DNA of 64,000 nt from Balaenoptera acutorostrata. Its lineage: Eukaryota > Chordata > Mammalia > Artiodactyla > Balaenopteridae. The notes beneath the pieces are model-generated. The model was not told where the DNA came from, did no database searches, and saw nothing but the letters and a program-made list of their open reading frames with translations. The translations under genes and the position numbers were made by a program. Location of the stretch: the NCBI RefSeq assembly GCF_949987535.1, contig NC_080064.1, positions 41,364,282-41,428,281 of the forward strand, given 5' to 3'. Shown here piece after piece: positions 54,334 to 64,000 of this stretch (positions are counted from its first letter, which is position 1; each line of letters starts with the position of its first letter).

Positions 54334-54699
54334 GCCACTTAACAGCTTCTTCTCAGGAGCAGATGATTATTGCAGTAAATCACCCCGGGCCTTTGCCTCA
54401 ACTACTTATGGTTTATCCTTATTCAAGACTGTAAGATTACCTGGAAATGGAAAACAAATTTTTATTGTATAGTACATGGCTTAATCAAATAAATAAATTA
54501 GATATTTCCTTATAGGCCCTTCCTACTCCTACATTTTAGGATCTGAATGATAAGATATACATTTTAAATTAGAATATAGGTCAGTGGCCCAGTATCAGAG
54601 TACCACTCAACAGCACATGATCATGCTTTCTGACAAGCTAAACCTGCTTGGCCATATCCTCACCTGTCACTTTCACAACAATCTGAGGTTATGCAGCTG

Positions 54700-54860
54700 A
54701 GGGTAGAAAGGACATTAGATTTATCATTAATTAATCTAGATTCTGCCACAGATTGGCTGTGCAGCCTTGATCAAGCCACTTTACCTCAGTTATCCTCAGT
54801 TTCTTCCAAAAAATGGAGTTAAAAATAACTATTTTACAAGTTGGACTTACGAGATATTTA
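54700..54860 (+). mobile_element. MIR SINE
   Basis: 'tagattctgccacagattgg' and 'cagttatcctcagtttcttc' are MIR, diverging downstream. Confidence 0.75.
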
Positions 54861-54974
54861 AGGGAGAGGATGAACAGAAAAGTGCAAATAAAAATGTAAT
54901 ATGTACACTTGACTATAAGGAAGATACCAAAAGGATTAATAATAATGTAATGATATAAATTAATCAATCTAATG

Positions 54975-55735
54975 TTATCAATTTTGCAAATATTTGATAA
55001 ATATTTCTATGTGTAAAGCACTGTCCCAAGAGCTGTGGTTATAGTAATGAACAAGATAGATTAAGGACCCTACCCACATGGAGCTCATATCATACTTGAA
55101 AAGGATATTGAGTGAATAATTTTAAAATATCTAGTTATGTGATATGTGCTTTTAATGTACCAGACAGTATAAGAACATAAAACAACAACAACAACAACAA
55201 AAACTCAGGCTCAATCAGTGGGGTCATGGACAATTTCCTTGGAGATAGTTGATGGTTGAGCTAAAACATAAAGGCTTTTAAAGTAGGGAATGAGTTGTGC
55301 ACTTAAGGCAAAGAAAACAGCCTGCATTCCTTCCTGTGCCTAAAAGGCACATGCTTCATTCAAGGGACTGAAAGAAGGCCAGTGCTACTGACTGGTGTGC
55401 GAAAACCATGGAGGAGAGACGTATAAGCTAAGTCTAGACACAGGCAAGTGCTAGTTCATTAATGGCATTATAGGCTTTGTTAAGGAATTCTGTCTTTGTT
55501 CAAAGCATAATGGGGAGGCACTGAGACCTTTACGCAGGGGAGTGGCACTATCAGACTTAAAAAAATTTAAAACATCATTGATGGCTTTATACAGTGGATG
55601 AGGGAAGATGTCAGGAGGCTATTAGACTAGCCCAGGTGAGAGATGAGATGACTTTGATTAAGAAGGGGGTGGTAAAGATAGAATAAATTTGAGAGGTAAT
55701 AGAAGGTTAAAAACAGCATAGGCTTGTAATTGATT
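54975..55735 (-). mobile_element. L2 LINE, long reversed copy
   Basis: It runs from 'gataaatatttctatgtgta' through 'gcccaggtgagagatgagat' and 'gggagtggcactatcagac', about 760 bp of reversed L2, with an (AAC)n patch at 55182-55203. Confidence 0.85.
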
Positions 55736-55949
55736 AGATAAGTTGATGTTCTTCTTTGCAATACTAAAGCAATATACAAAAATGTTAGTATAATAATGTT
55801 TTACATGTTACAGTATCCTTCCAGATAAATAGTTTCTTTATCCACCTTCAGTAACTGGTGGTCTAATATACAGAAAGCATTGTATTTAGAGCTCTGGTTG
55901 GCAGAAGTCAAATGTAACACAGGTTCTATCTTTAAGAAGTTCGTGATTT

Positions 55950-56120
55950 TATAGAGGGGATATAATATTCCTGTAATTTTGACAACGATTCTGTAAGGTA
56001 GGTAATGTTTCCCATTTTACAGCTGCAAATGCTGAAACCTAGAGTGCTCGTCAAACGTAGCTCAGTGAGAGTAAGGCAGAGACTTCCAGCCTAGTTCTCT
56101 TTTCATGATTTCCCAGTGCT
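55950..56120 (-). mobile_element. MIR SINE, reverse orientation
   Basis: 'cgattctgtaaggtaggtaa', 'cccattttacagctgcaaat' and 'tcatgatttcccagtgct' are a reversed MIR. Bases 56121-56550 are unassigned and hold no recognised gene. Confidence 0.8.
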
Positions 56121-56551
56121 TTACTTGTTCTCAGAATGAAAAAGGATGCTCTCTGGACCCCTGCTGATCCCTTCTGGGACCCACCAAGGCTCCCCAAAGG
56201 CATCTATCTAACAAGCAAAATTTCAAGCAGTCGCTTTGGGAGGTTTTACGTTTCAGTTGTAGGTCAGCAGCACCACAATGTGTGGGATAGATGTGTGGTC
56301 CATCTATCCCAATGAACAAAATAAACAGAGTAAATCCTTTTCCTCAGTGTTCAAATCCCTGCCCAAATGATTGTAAGTTTAGGTGATAATTCCCTGTGAA
56401 CAAAAAATGGTTACTCAGAAAAAAAAATGTGTGTTTAAATCCTATCATTGGAGCAAGAGGCGGAGCAGGGAATATCAAGCCCACCCCACAGGGCCCAGAC
56501 TTAGGAGGAGGGAGGGCCCAGGCATGGGTGATACAAAGCCTTGCTATGAAA

Positions 56552-56716
56552 GCCTTGCTATCCAAGTGTGGTTCTTGGACCAGCAGCATCAGCATCACAT
56601 GAGAGCTTATCAGAAATGGAGACTCTGAGGCTCACGGCAGACTGACCAAATCAGAATCTGCATTTTAACAAGATTCCCCAATGATCTGCATACACAGTGA
56701 CGTTTGAGAAGCACTG
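56552..56716. mobile_element. hAT-Charlie-type element (MER20-like)
   Basis: 'aagtgtggttcttggaccag', 'cagcatcagcatcacatgag' and the end 'cgtttgagaagcactg' identify a short hAT element. A 15-bp tandem duplication ('gccttgctat', 56538-56563) lies at its left edge. Confidence 0.85.
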
Positions 56717-56869
56717 ATATAAAAGCACACCCAAAGGAATCTCCACCTCTGACAGCCCAAATGACCTGAAATTCTATCAGTAATACTGGTATTCTTTCTA
56801 CTTATTAAAGTTTTGGTCTTCTTTGAGTCTTCTGTAAAGATGAAAATCTCTCTGGTTTTGAAACAGACT

Positions 56870-57122
56870 GATAGTGATGAAAAGGCATGCTATATGCAGT
56901 CAGATATATCTGGGTTGGCATCCCAGCTCTATATCAAAGGTATGAATTTTGGCATCTTGCTGAGATTCTCTGAGATTCAGTTTGCCTCATTCCAAAATAA
57001 GGATAACAAACCAACCTTGTCAAATCTAAAACAGTGCGGATAGGATAAAAGAAGATAATGGATGCTAAAGTGCATTGTATTTATTTTTATAGAATGCAAT
57101 TATTGTTGCTATTATTATTATC
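56870..57122 (+). mobile_element. MIR SINE
   Basis: 'gttggcatcccagctctata', 'gattcagtttgcctcattcc' and 'attgttgctattattattat' give a full MIR. Confidence 0.78.
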
Positions 57123-57134
57123 AAGAATAATTGT

Positions 57135-57320
57135 ATTTATTCACTCATTTACCTCATCAGTCCAATAGCTGTATAGTAAGAACCTGCTCTGTGTCACATC
57201 CTGCACTATGTGCTAGGGATAAAGAGGTGAAGAAAACAGCTGTTCATGCCCTCAAAGAGTTCTCATGCTTGTAGTGAAGAAGATAAGACATCACATAATT
57301 ATCAATGCCCTAAAAGAGGG
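57135..57320 (-). mobile_element. L2 LINE 3' end, reverse orientation
   Basis: 'tattcactcatttacctcat' and 'gccctcaaagagttctcatg' are a reversed L2 end. Confidence 0.75.
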
Positions 57321-57400
57321 GCAAAGACATGTTAGAACCCAGGTCTCTTGGTATTAGGCTACTAAATCATAAATTCTCACCATCATAAATTCCAAGAAGG

Positions 57401-57724
57401 TGTGGTGTGTTTTTTTTTTTTTAATTTTTATTTATTTATTTATTTATGGTTGTGTTGGGTCCTCGCTTCTGTGCGAGGGCTCTCTCCAGCTGCGGCAAGC
57501 GGGGGCCACTCCTCATCGCGGTGCGCGGGCCTCTCACCATCGCAGCCTCTCCCGTTGGGGAGCACAGGCTCCAGACGCGCAGGCTCAGTAGTTGTGGCTC
57601 ACGGGCCCAGCCGCTCCGCGGCACGTGGGATCTTCCCAGACCAGGGCTCGAACCCGCGTCCCCTGCATTGGCAGGCAGACTCCCAACCACTGCGCCACCA
57701 GGGAAGCCCCCTGTGGTGTGTTTT
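57401..57724 (-). mobile_element. young cetacean CHR-type SINE, short subtype
   Basis: Reversed: poly(T) and (TTTA)n (57414-57446), then 'gttgtgttgggtcctcgctt', then the tRNA-Glu-derived head ending 'gcgccaccagggaagcccc'. An exact 13-bp target duplication TGTGGTGTGTTTT (57401-57413 and 57712-57724) flanks the 298-bp unit. About twenty CpGs survive, many more than in the other SINEs here. Only one copy of 'cagtagttgtggc' is present (57585-57597), against three in the 30.8-kb copy. The frames across it (up to 135 residues) are SINE artefacts. Confidence 0.97.
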
Positions 57725-57754
57725 GATGAAAAGCATAGGAAGTTCTATAGCCAG

Positions 57755-57905
57755 ACAGGCTGGCCGGAATATTGACTGTACTACTTCCCACCTTCGGCAA
57801 AAATCCTAAATCTTTCTAAGCCTTAGTGTTCTTGTTTGTAGTAATATCTATATGACTGAGCTTAACTGAGCATAAAATGGATGTGAAAGGGCTAAGTAAG
57901 CTGTA
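57755..57905 (+). mobile_element. MIR SINE fragment
   Basis: 'taaatctttctaagccttag' and 'gagcataaaatggatgtgaa' fit a diverged MIR. Confidence 0.5.
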
Positions 57906-57909
57906 AGTT

Positions 57910-58140
57910 GTTGACCATTCATTCAAATATTCAAATATCTACTCTGTGTCAAGGATACAGTAGTCTCCCTGGGAATATAAGTATGAAAAAGATTCTGTTG
58001 CCATCCTCAAGGAGCTTTCAGTCAAATACAAAGTTTTAATAAATGCTCAAGGGGGAAAACTTAAGGTATGTGTGATGGAATAAGAGAAGAACAATACCTC
58101 GTCTGGAGTGGCTTGGATGGTGAGGCTCAGGAGAGCCAGC
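57910..58140 (-). mobile_element. L2 LINE 3' end, reverse orientation
   Basis: 'caaatatctactctgtgtca' and 'gccatcctcaaggagctttc' are a reversed L2 terminus. Confidence 0.78.
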
Positions 58141-58289
58141 TTTGAGAAATGTATTGTATAATTTTAAATGTTTTCAATGTTTGTTATAAAGAATAAAGAA
58201 AATTTGCAAGAGAAGAAAAAAAAGAAGAAATGCATTGAGCAAGAAGAAGGAGTATTTTGAGTTAACAATGCCCAATAAGGCAAAATGAA

Positions 58290-58400
58290 CACTAATAATA
58301 ATAGTTATAATAATAATAAATTGCTAATGTTTACTGAACACTGATTAAGTGCCAGGCATTGTCAAATGCTTTACATACTTTAGCACATTTAATTCTACCG
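58290..58400 (-). mobile_element. MIR SINE fragment, reverse orientation
   Basis: 'aatgtttactgaacactgat' and 'ccaggcattgtcaaatgctt' are the reversed MIR 3' end, preceded by AAT-rich simple sequence. Confidence 0.75.
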
Positions 58401-59359
58401 GTACTGGTTTACTGTTTGTGCTCTTGCCTGGAAATTTATGATACTCTCTCATCTCTTGACTTTCTCTGCTATCTTCCAACCATGAAATTCTAGATTTGTC
58501 TGCCAAGTTTCAAGATAAACACTATTGGTCCTATTTTAACTTACTTCCCTCCTGCCTTTCCCATAAGCACTTTTTGACGCCCACCCCACCTCCAGTTCTA
58601 TCGATATGGATTCCATATTTAGATGTACTATTCATTTTTCTCATATTTAAAAATGGTCCAAGAAATGTGTCTTTCAGTGCAGTAACTCCTGTTTTGAAAT
58701 CCCTATTTGAGCCAAGAACTTTATTTCCTCTTTAGAGAGATTCTTATGCAGATAGATTTTAGTCTTAGCAACACAGAGACATTTATAAAATCTAAGAGCT
58801 CTAGGGCACACCAGAGCCTTAGATCATTACCCCAATTTCAACAGTATAGATAGAGGTACAAGAGATGATTAGATTTTAATCCAAACACTTTTTATATAAA
58901 CTGTTCTTCATGGACCCACAGCAAAACATCCCTGAATATTACAATAGAAAATTTTGCTGTCAATTTCATTTCTCATTGGAGAGAAAAAGGTACCACATTG
59001 CCCCTCTCCATACATCCTTAAAATATGTGGTAAGATATGTGGTTTCTGTGTCTTCACAAATAGATGAAGATATGATTTTCAATGATTTCAATTTCTAAGT
59101 TCTTTTTCTTTTTTTGAATAAAGTTCTTAACTAGGTCATTCTGACTGCTTGACTTTCAACTAGTTTCAAAAAAATACTTCTTTGATTTTGAAAATTGGGC
59201 AATGCATATTTTATCAGAACAATTGAATTAGGATGTATCCATGTGATCCAGAACTGCTACTAACCTCAGAACAAGAGATGATCAAAAGTCTTGTGTCTCT
59301 CATCAAAATGTAAGATCTAGATGCAAGTCTTTTGAGTTGAAAGTTCTCTAAGCATACAC
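58401..59359. other. unique sequence, nothing recognised
   Basis: About 950 bp without a firm repeat call. The frames at 58496-58735 and 58910-59098 show no known domain. Confidence 0.4.
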
Positions 59360-59585
59360 ATTGCTATTTCATGTCTTCTTGCTTTTGCTCATGTCCTCCC
59401 ACTTATTTCAAACCCCACCCTCCTCTTCTTCACCTAAGTCTTAAATATTCTTCAAAAGTCAGTTTAAGTGTCACATCCTCTAGGAAGCCATTCCTGATCC
59501 CCACCTCTACCTCCCATACCACAGACTAAGAATTCTCCTTCTTCCCATAATCCTTGTGTTGATTTGTGTCACAGCACAAAGGATC
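59360..59585 (+). mobile_element. L2 LINE, first piece of a split copy
   Basis: 'tcctctaggaagccattcct' and 'cagtttaagtgtcacatcct' are L2 3' UTR. The copy resumes at 59952. Confidence 0.85.
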
Positions 59586-59594
59586 CTATATTAT

Positions 59595-59950
59595 TACTGT
59601 GGCAAAGATGATGCTATGTGCTCACCAAACTCCAATTCCTTTCCCTCCCAGGCACACAGTCAGACTATATTTCTTAGCCTTCCATACAAGTGGGTATGGA
59701 TTGAGTCTAGCAAAGGAAGTGTGCATGGCAGAAATGTTCACATCTTCCAAGCCCAATATTCCACACTCTTTCTCTTCCCTCATCTGTCAGTTAGATGCAG
59801 AGATCTGGGTTTCCAATTGACTGTGGAGCTGAGTTCCTCTACTAACCCATGTACATTATAACTAAACAAGAAGTAAACTTTTATATTAAGCCACTGAGAA
59901 TTACTAAGCCATTGGAGTTTTACTGTTGTGGCTTATATTGACTAATAGAA
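59595..59950 (+). mobile_element. old LTR-like repeat inserted in L2
   Basis: 'agtctagcaaaggaagtgtg', 'aagtaaacttttatattaag' and 'ccactgagaattactaagcc' plus 'tatattgactaatag' match a common ancient LTR-like mammalian repeat. The family name is uncertain. Confidence 0.65.
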
Positions 59951-59951
59951 T

Positions 59952-60092
59952 ATTCAAATGTTTACTTGTCTGTCTTGCCTGCAGACAATGAACTTCTTGA
60001 AGTCAGTGTCAGTGTTTTATTCCTCTCTGTTTCTATAAAATTTAGCAGGATGCTGACAGAGAGTAAGTGCTCAGGAAATAAATGTTTATTCC
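59952..60092 (+). mobile_element. L2 LINE, 3' end of the split copy
   Basis: 'gcctgcagacaatgaacttc' and 'cagagagtaagtgctcagga' followed by 'aataaatgtttatt' end the L2 exactly where the inverted-repeat segment begins. Confidence 0.8.
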
Positions 60093-61083
60093 TGGGATAT
60101 TTCTCATAATTACTTTTTCAATGAAATTAGTGGTAGTTTTTGGTTTCTTTTATTTAACAGGACAAAGCAAAGCATCTAGATCTGCCTGAGGCAGGACAAA
60201 TAAGTAAGTGAATAAACATCATGTAAGTTATCTGGAGCTTGCTGAAGCTCAGGTTTCCCAAGTCAGGCGTGAGAAGATGATGGAACAGAATATACATGAA
60301 TTATGTGAAGATCAATGACCTTCACATTAGAAATCAAATTGACAGAAAACATATCCACACCAACTAATCAGGGCAACTAATGTACTCATTTCAAAGATAA
60401 TTCTGTATCAAAACTCACAGCCAAGCTCTCCAGCTCATTAGTGAATAAAATGATAAGATCGGCAAAAATCCCTAATGTCAATGAGAAATTACTCCCAATA
60501 TTTAAGATAAAGTATTGGTACTGGTTAATGCCAGTTTGCATACCAAGATCTTTTCTCTGCCTTTTGTTTTCTTGGTCTGTACTGTACCCTCAGAGGCACC
60601 GCTATGAACTACAGCCCCAGCAATGCTCTTTGGTCTGCTGAAGGACCTGAATCCCAGACTGAAAGGCTTGGACTCTACTTGATAGGCAGATATGACCTGA
60701 ACAGTGCTAGTTTTAAAGATTCTGGGAGAAACAAGATCTATATAGGATATATTCCCAACCTATTTCTAACACTTTAGCAGTTCGTGAAACATAAACTTTA
60801 TATTTGAGTCTGTCTATTCTTATGAGAAAAATAAATAAATAAAACAGTTAAATAGGGCCAAATTCTACCCTTAAAGAATGATAAATCCTGGATTTTTTCC
60901 CCTCCTCCTCTCTTAAAGATGGTCCTTACCAAGAGGTAGCCATTATTAAGAAAGTCACATTATTCTTGCCTCAGGCAGACCCAGAATGCTTTGCTTTGTC
61001 CTGTTAAATAAAAGAGAAACCAAAAATTACCAGTACTTTCACTGGGGAAGTAAGGAAAAGTAATTGTGAGAAATATCTCGGGC
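60093..61083. other. ~1-kb segment bounded by long imperfect inverted repeats
   Basis: The left arm (about 60093-60196) and the reverse complement of the right arm (about 60963-61083) align closely. Both contain 'ttatttaacaggacaaagca', then 'aagcat', then 'tctgcctgaggca'. Their outer parts share 'gatatttctca(t/c)aattactttt' and 'tttttggtttct'. The right arm carries a few extra bases (about 8 near 61045). The 766-bp interior is unique and has no recognised coding. It could be an unidentified DNA transposon with long terminal inverted repeats, or an inverted local duplication. No target duplication is visible. Confidence 0.75.
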
Positions 61084-62394
61084 AGCCCAGTGAATAATTA
61101 TAGCACACAACTGACTAAGCCTTGAAATTAAGGGTACTTATTTTAATTGAACATCTGAAACGTATTTATACAAAGAAAAAGTGGGAAGGAAATGAACTGA
61201 TCCCAGCTCTAGCAAAGCCACATATTTTTATGGAAGCTCCTCATCTTCAGGGCTCTGTCTTCTATAGCTGAGGTAGCCAATGTCTCAAAGCCCGTAAATT
61301 TATAATATACATTCCTATTTATAGATACTCAGGGGGTCAGAAAGCTTTTGGGGCCTAATTCAGTCACTGAGGGGAAGGGTAGGGGCCCTCAACACCATCT
61401 TTTGAAAGGGACAGGGTCAGGGGAATGAATGTTCTGTGCCTGGGGTTGGAGCAGAGTTTGCTTTCCAGTTGGGTAGAAGACCTGGTGAGGAAATGAAGAT
61501 CTGACCCCAGGGGAAGTAAAAGAGGCAATAGGTAACCAACTAATCTGCAGAGTCAGCTTTTCCCTTAAGCTAATCAAACTCAAGCGTGATGTGTGTATGG
61601 GGTAGGGGGAAGTAGGGGCAAGTAGAAACTCTCTACCTGCACAGGATCCTTTTAAGGACCCAAGATGGGCCCAGGTAATGTGGTTAAAGAATGTCAGCAA
61701 TCAAAGCAAATTTAAGATTAGTAACTGCACAAGAAAACATGAAAACTAAAATCCTAAGATTTACATATGAAAAACATTGATAGAAATTTTCCCAAATTTC
61801 ACAGCAATCCTAAAGTTTTATATTACATTACCGATAATAAATCATGACAGTAAAATACATTTTTTAGAAAACATCAATAACGAAAAACATATCTGATCAA
61901 CCATACTAGAAGAAAGACTGAATTAGCTTTCTATTTTCTCTTTAGAAAATATTACAGAATCATAGTCATATAAAGAGAATATCAGAGTATGCAGCCCAAA
62001 ATATGGGGGAAAATATTATAGAAGTATGTTAGGAAGTTAATTAATAGAAATATTATGCTATTTAAAAATATTCTGTGATGTCTGTAGCATTTAAAATAAT
62101 TTGTCAGGTTTAAAAAATTGTGTAATTTGTGATGCTTTCTCTTCTTATTCTAACTCAATTCTAGCTTTCATATCTACATTTGTATTTGTAATGTCATATT
62201 GTCTTAAAGCAGCCCACCAAATTGAATAAGCATAAGGCCCCTCAAACTTGGATGCATCCCTGCTCACATGCATTCATCACTTGCAATGTCAGATCTGCCA
62301 TTGCCTAGCCCAACTTAGCTAGAGTCCCTCTCATCCCTGCTGCACCAAACCAGAGACCAGGAGAGAGTGGGTACGGGCAGGAATTCTGGGGTTG
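61084..62394. other. unique sequence, nothing recognised
   Basis: About 1.3 kb: a moderately G-rich part (61330-61640) and then an AT-rich part (61700-62200). The minus-strand frame at 61389-61700 (103 residues) shows no known domain. Confidence 0.4.
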
Positions 62395-62640
62395 AAGCCA
62401 GCATACACAGAGCAGCTTGGCATAGTACAAAGGGTGCAGGGTTTCTGTAAGATGGAACTGAGCTTGAATCCAGCTTCTTTTACAACTATTAACTCATTTG
62501 TTCCTTATCATCTCTGAAGAAACTGGGGCTCTATGACCCTTGGCAAATTCTTTAAACTCACTGAGCCTGTTTCCTTCCCCCAAGATGATAAGGAACAGAT
62601 GAGTTAACACTTGCAAAAGAATCATTTGATAAATTGCAAA
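62395..62640 (+). mobile_element. MIR SINE carrying a hairpin-forming insertion
   Basis: 'agcttgaatccagcttcttt' and 'cccttggcaaattctttaaa' are MIR. Between them lies extra DNA (about 62491-62531) whose first 25 bases are the reverse complement, with one mismatch, of 62583-62607 further down. Confidence 0.75.
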
Positions 62641-62999
62641 TTGTTGCATACAAGAGTATTAGGAGCAAATAATTTGGCTCAAGCCATATGTGGTAGAATT
62701 AGGATTTGGAGCCCAGATCTTTCTGGACCAAGGCACACGCCTGTTCCCATTATAACATGATACCTCATGGAATAATCAGACCTTGCCTGTACCACACTCA
62801 TGTTGATGGACAGGATTTAGGGTATTCATGAAATCAAAATGTAACATTTATCTTTCTTCTATTCCCCTCGACCAAACAGTCTTGCTACCGTTCCTGATGG
62901 GTACAATCTCATGCCTCAGCTCATGTGTTGACATCACTGGGGAAGTGAATGGATTACCCAGGGCTGCTAGCTTCAAGTCAACCAAGATTTAGTTAGTAC
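62641..62999. other. unique sequence, nothing recognised
   Basis: No repeat or gene signature is visible. Confidence 0.4.
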
Positions 63000-63260
63000 T
63001 TAAGGATATTTTTAACGACGTCCTTATCTTTCAGAAATATATACTGATGTATTTATGGAATAAATTATAACAATATGGGACTTGCTTCAAAATAAGACAA
63101 TGGGAGAGGGGTTAGAAGGAAATGAGTAGCGATAAAAATGAAAAATTATTGGCTATGAATTGATCATTGTTGAAGCTGGATTATGAGTACATGAGGGCCA
63201 TTATACTATTTCTATTTGCTTTTGTATAAAGTGGAAATTTTCTAGAGTAAAAAGTGGAAA
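63000..63260 (+). mobile_element. old L1/HAL1-like 3' end
   Basis: 'gaattgatcattgttgaagc', 'gagtacatgagggccattat' and 'gtggaaattttctagagtaa' match a common ancient L1-family 3' terminus. Confidence 0.75.
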
Positions 63261-63429
63261 AAAATGAGTTATTGAATACTACCCTAGATGCATGTGGGGC
63301 TTTATTCCAGCCCTTTCTCAATTTGCCTCCTAGCATTTATTGTTTGCTCCATTTATTCTCAATTTTTGAGATAACTGTACAAGTCAAATATCATTATGGT
63401 ATGGCAACAATATTAATAAGAAGAACAAT

Positions 63430-63645
63430 AGCCTCCATTTTTTGAAGAACTTGTTCTGTGCTGGTTCCAGTGCAAAGTAATTTACTTTCACTGTCTCATT
63501 TGATCTTCACAAGAACTCTATGAAGTATGCCTTAGTACTTATGGATAAGGAAACTGAGGTTCAGGAGGATTAAGCAACCCAATCAACGTCTACATTAAGT
63601 GATGTGTTCAAATCTTGTACCTTAACCACAGTGTTACCTGTTTCC
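63430..63645 (-). mobile_element. MIR SINE, reverse orientation
   Basis: 'catttgatcttcacaagaac', 'aggaaactgaggttcaggag' and 'accttaaccacagtgttacc' give a near-complete reversed MIR. Bases 63646-64000 hold nothing recognised. Confidence 0.88.
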
Positions 63646-64000
63646 CAGACTCTGTTTTATATTCTAAGAAGATATCAAGCTACAGTAAGCTATTACCTAA
63701 CTGGAGGAGAAATACGTTTTGTAAAAGTGAAGGAAATGGCCCTAAGTTTTCTCTGATATAATACACCAAATCTGAAGAATACACATTACATGTCTTTCTG
63801 ATACATGCTGTATTGTGCAAGGCCAGAAGGGCTCACATCTTTCCTTTTATGAGCTTAAATCCAAAATAAGAGAACACAAATGTCAACTGATGTAATGAGG
63901 CATTTATTTTTTGACATAAGAAGAAAAAGAATATAACAACAATAAAATAAGCAGAAGGGAAAAGAAGAAAAAGCACTGATTGAACACTGACTGTACTTGG

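Noticed and set aside
57402..57809. 135-, 109- and 84-residue frames on both strands
   Set aside because: They are produced by the GC-rich young SINE at 57414-57711. The same wording occurs in thousands of SINE copies.

Overview
This window is non-coding mammalian nuclear DNA, almost certainly from a cetacean. It carries tRNA-Glu-derived CHR-type SINEs: three are recognisable by the 'accagggaa' head and the 'gtagttgtggc' or 'aacagaagcaat' body. They sit beside cetartiodactyl L1 copies whose 3' UTR contains 'gcagcaacatggatgg' and 'ctactgtatagcaca'. I see no ruminant Bov-tA/BovB and no pig PRE-1. The species cannot be fixed from the sequence. I found no supportable protein-coding exon, processed pseudogene or functional RNA gene. 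All open frames are short and most lie in repeats, so this is a gene desert or one very long intron.

Layout. 0-3.3 kb: an MLT1 LTR split by a younger class I-like ERV LTR that is followed by a tRNA-Glu-like sequence, then unique DNA. 3-17.5 kb: a dense bed of old MIR and L2 copies, a small inverted-repeat DNA element (4.85 kb), an inverted ('twin-primed') L1 (7.05-7.5 kb), an old L1 (12.1-12.8 kb) and two repeat-poor stretches (9.9-10.6 and 15.65-16.3 kb). 17.5-31.2 kb: a 5'-truncated cetartiodactyl L1, a second MLT1, an old 2.6-kb L1 broken by a SINE, AT-rich unique DNA, a hAT-type element and two more CHR SINEs. 31-38.8 kb: unique DNA with MIR and L2 fragments. 38.8-43.3 kb: the most layered stretch, with two L2 copies in opposite orientation, one of them cut by an inverted L1 and by an MLT1 LTR, then an old L1 tail and another LTR. 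43.3-59.3 kb: more MIR/L2, a CpG-retaining unique segment (45.0-45.6 kb), AT-rich unique DNA (51-52.2 kb), two hAT-type fragments and the youngest-looking SINE (57.4-57.7 kb). 59.3-64 kb: an L2 split by an LTR-like insertion, a ~1-kb segment bounded by ~100-bp inverted repeats, a MIR with a 25-bp hairpin, and an old L1 tail.

No genes work together here. What can be read is a relative history: L2/MIR/L1M first, then MLT1 and hAT elements, then lineage L1 and CHR SINEs. The repeat-poor stretches are the only places where regulatory function might lie, and this cannot be shown without cross-species alignment. Family names rest on recognising consensus-like wording, and repeat edges are good to about 20 bases unless target-site duplications are given. 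The best leads are the ~1-kb inverted-repeat segment at 60.1-61.1 kb, the MIR hairpin at 62.5 kb and the ERV/tRNA-Glu composite at 0.4-1.2 kb. None amounts to a demonstrated new system.
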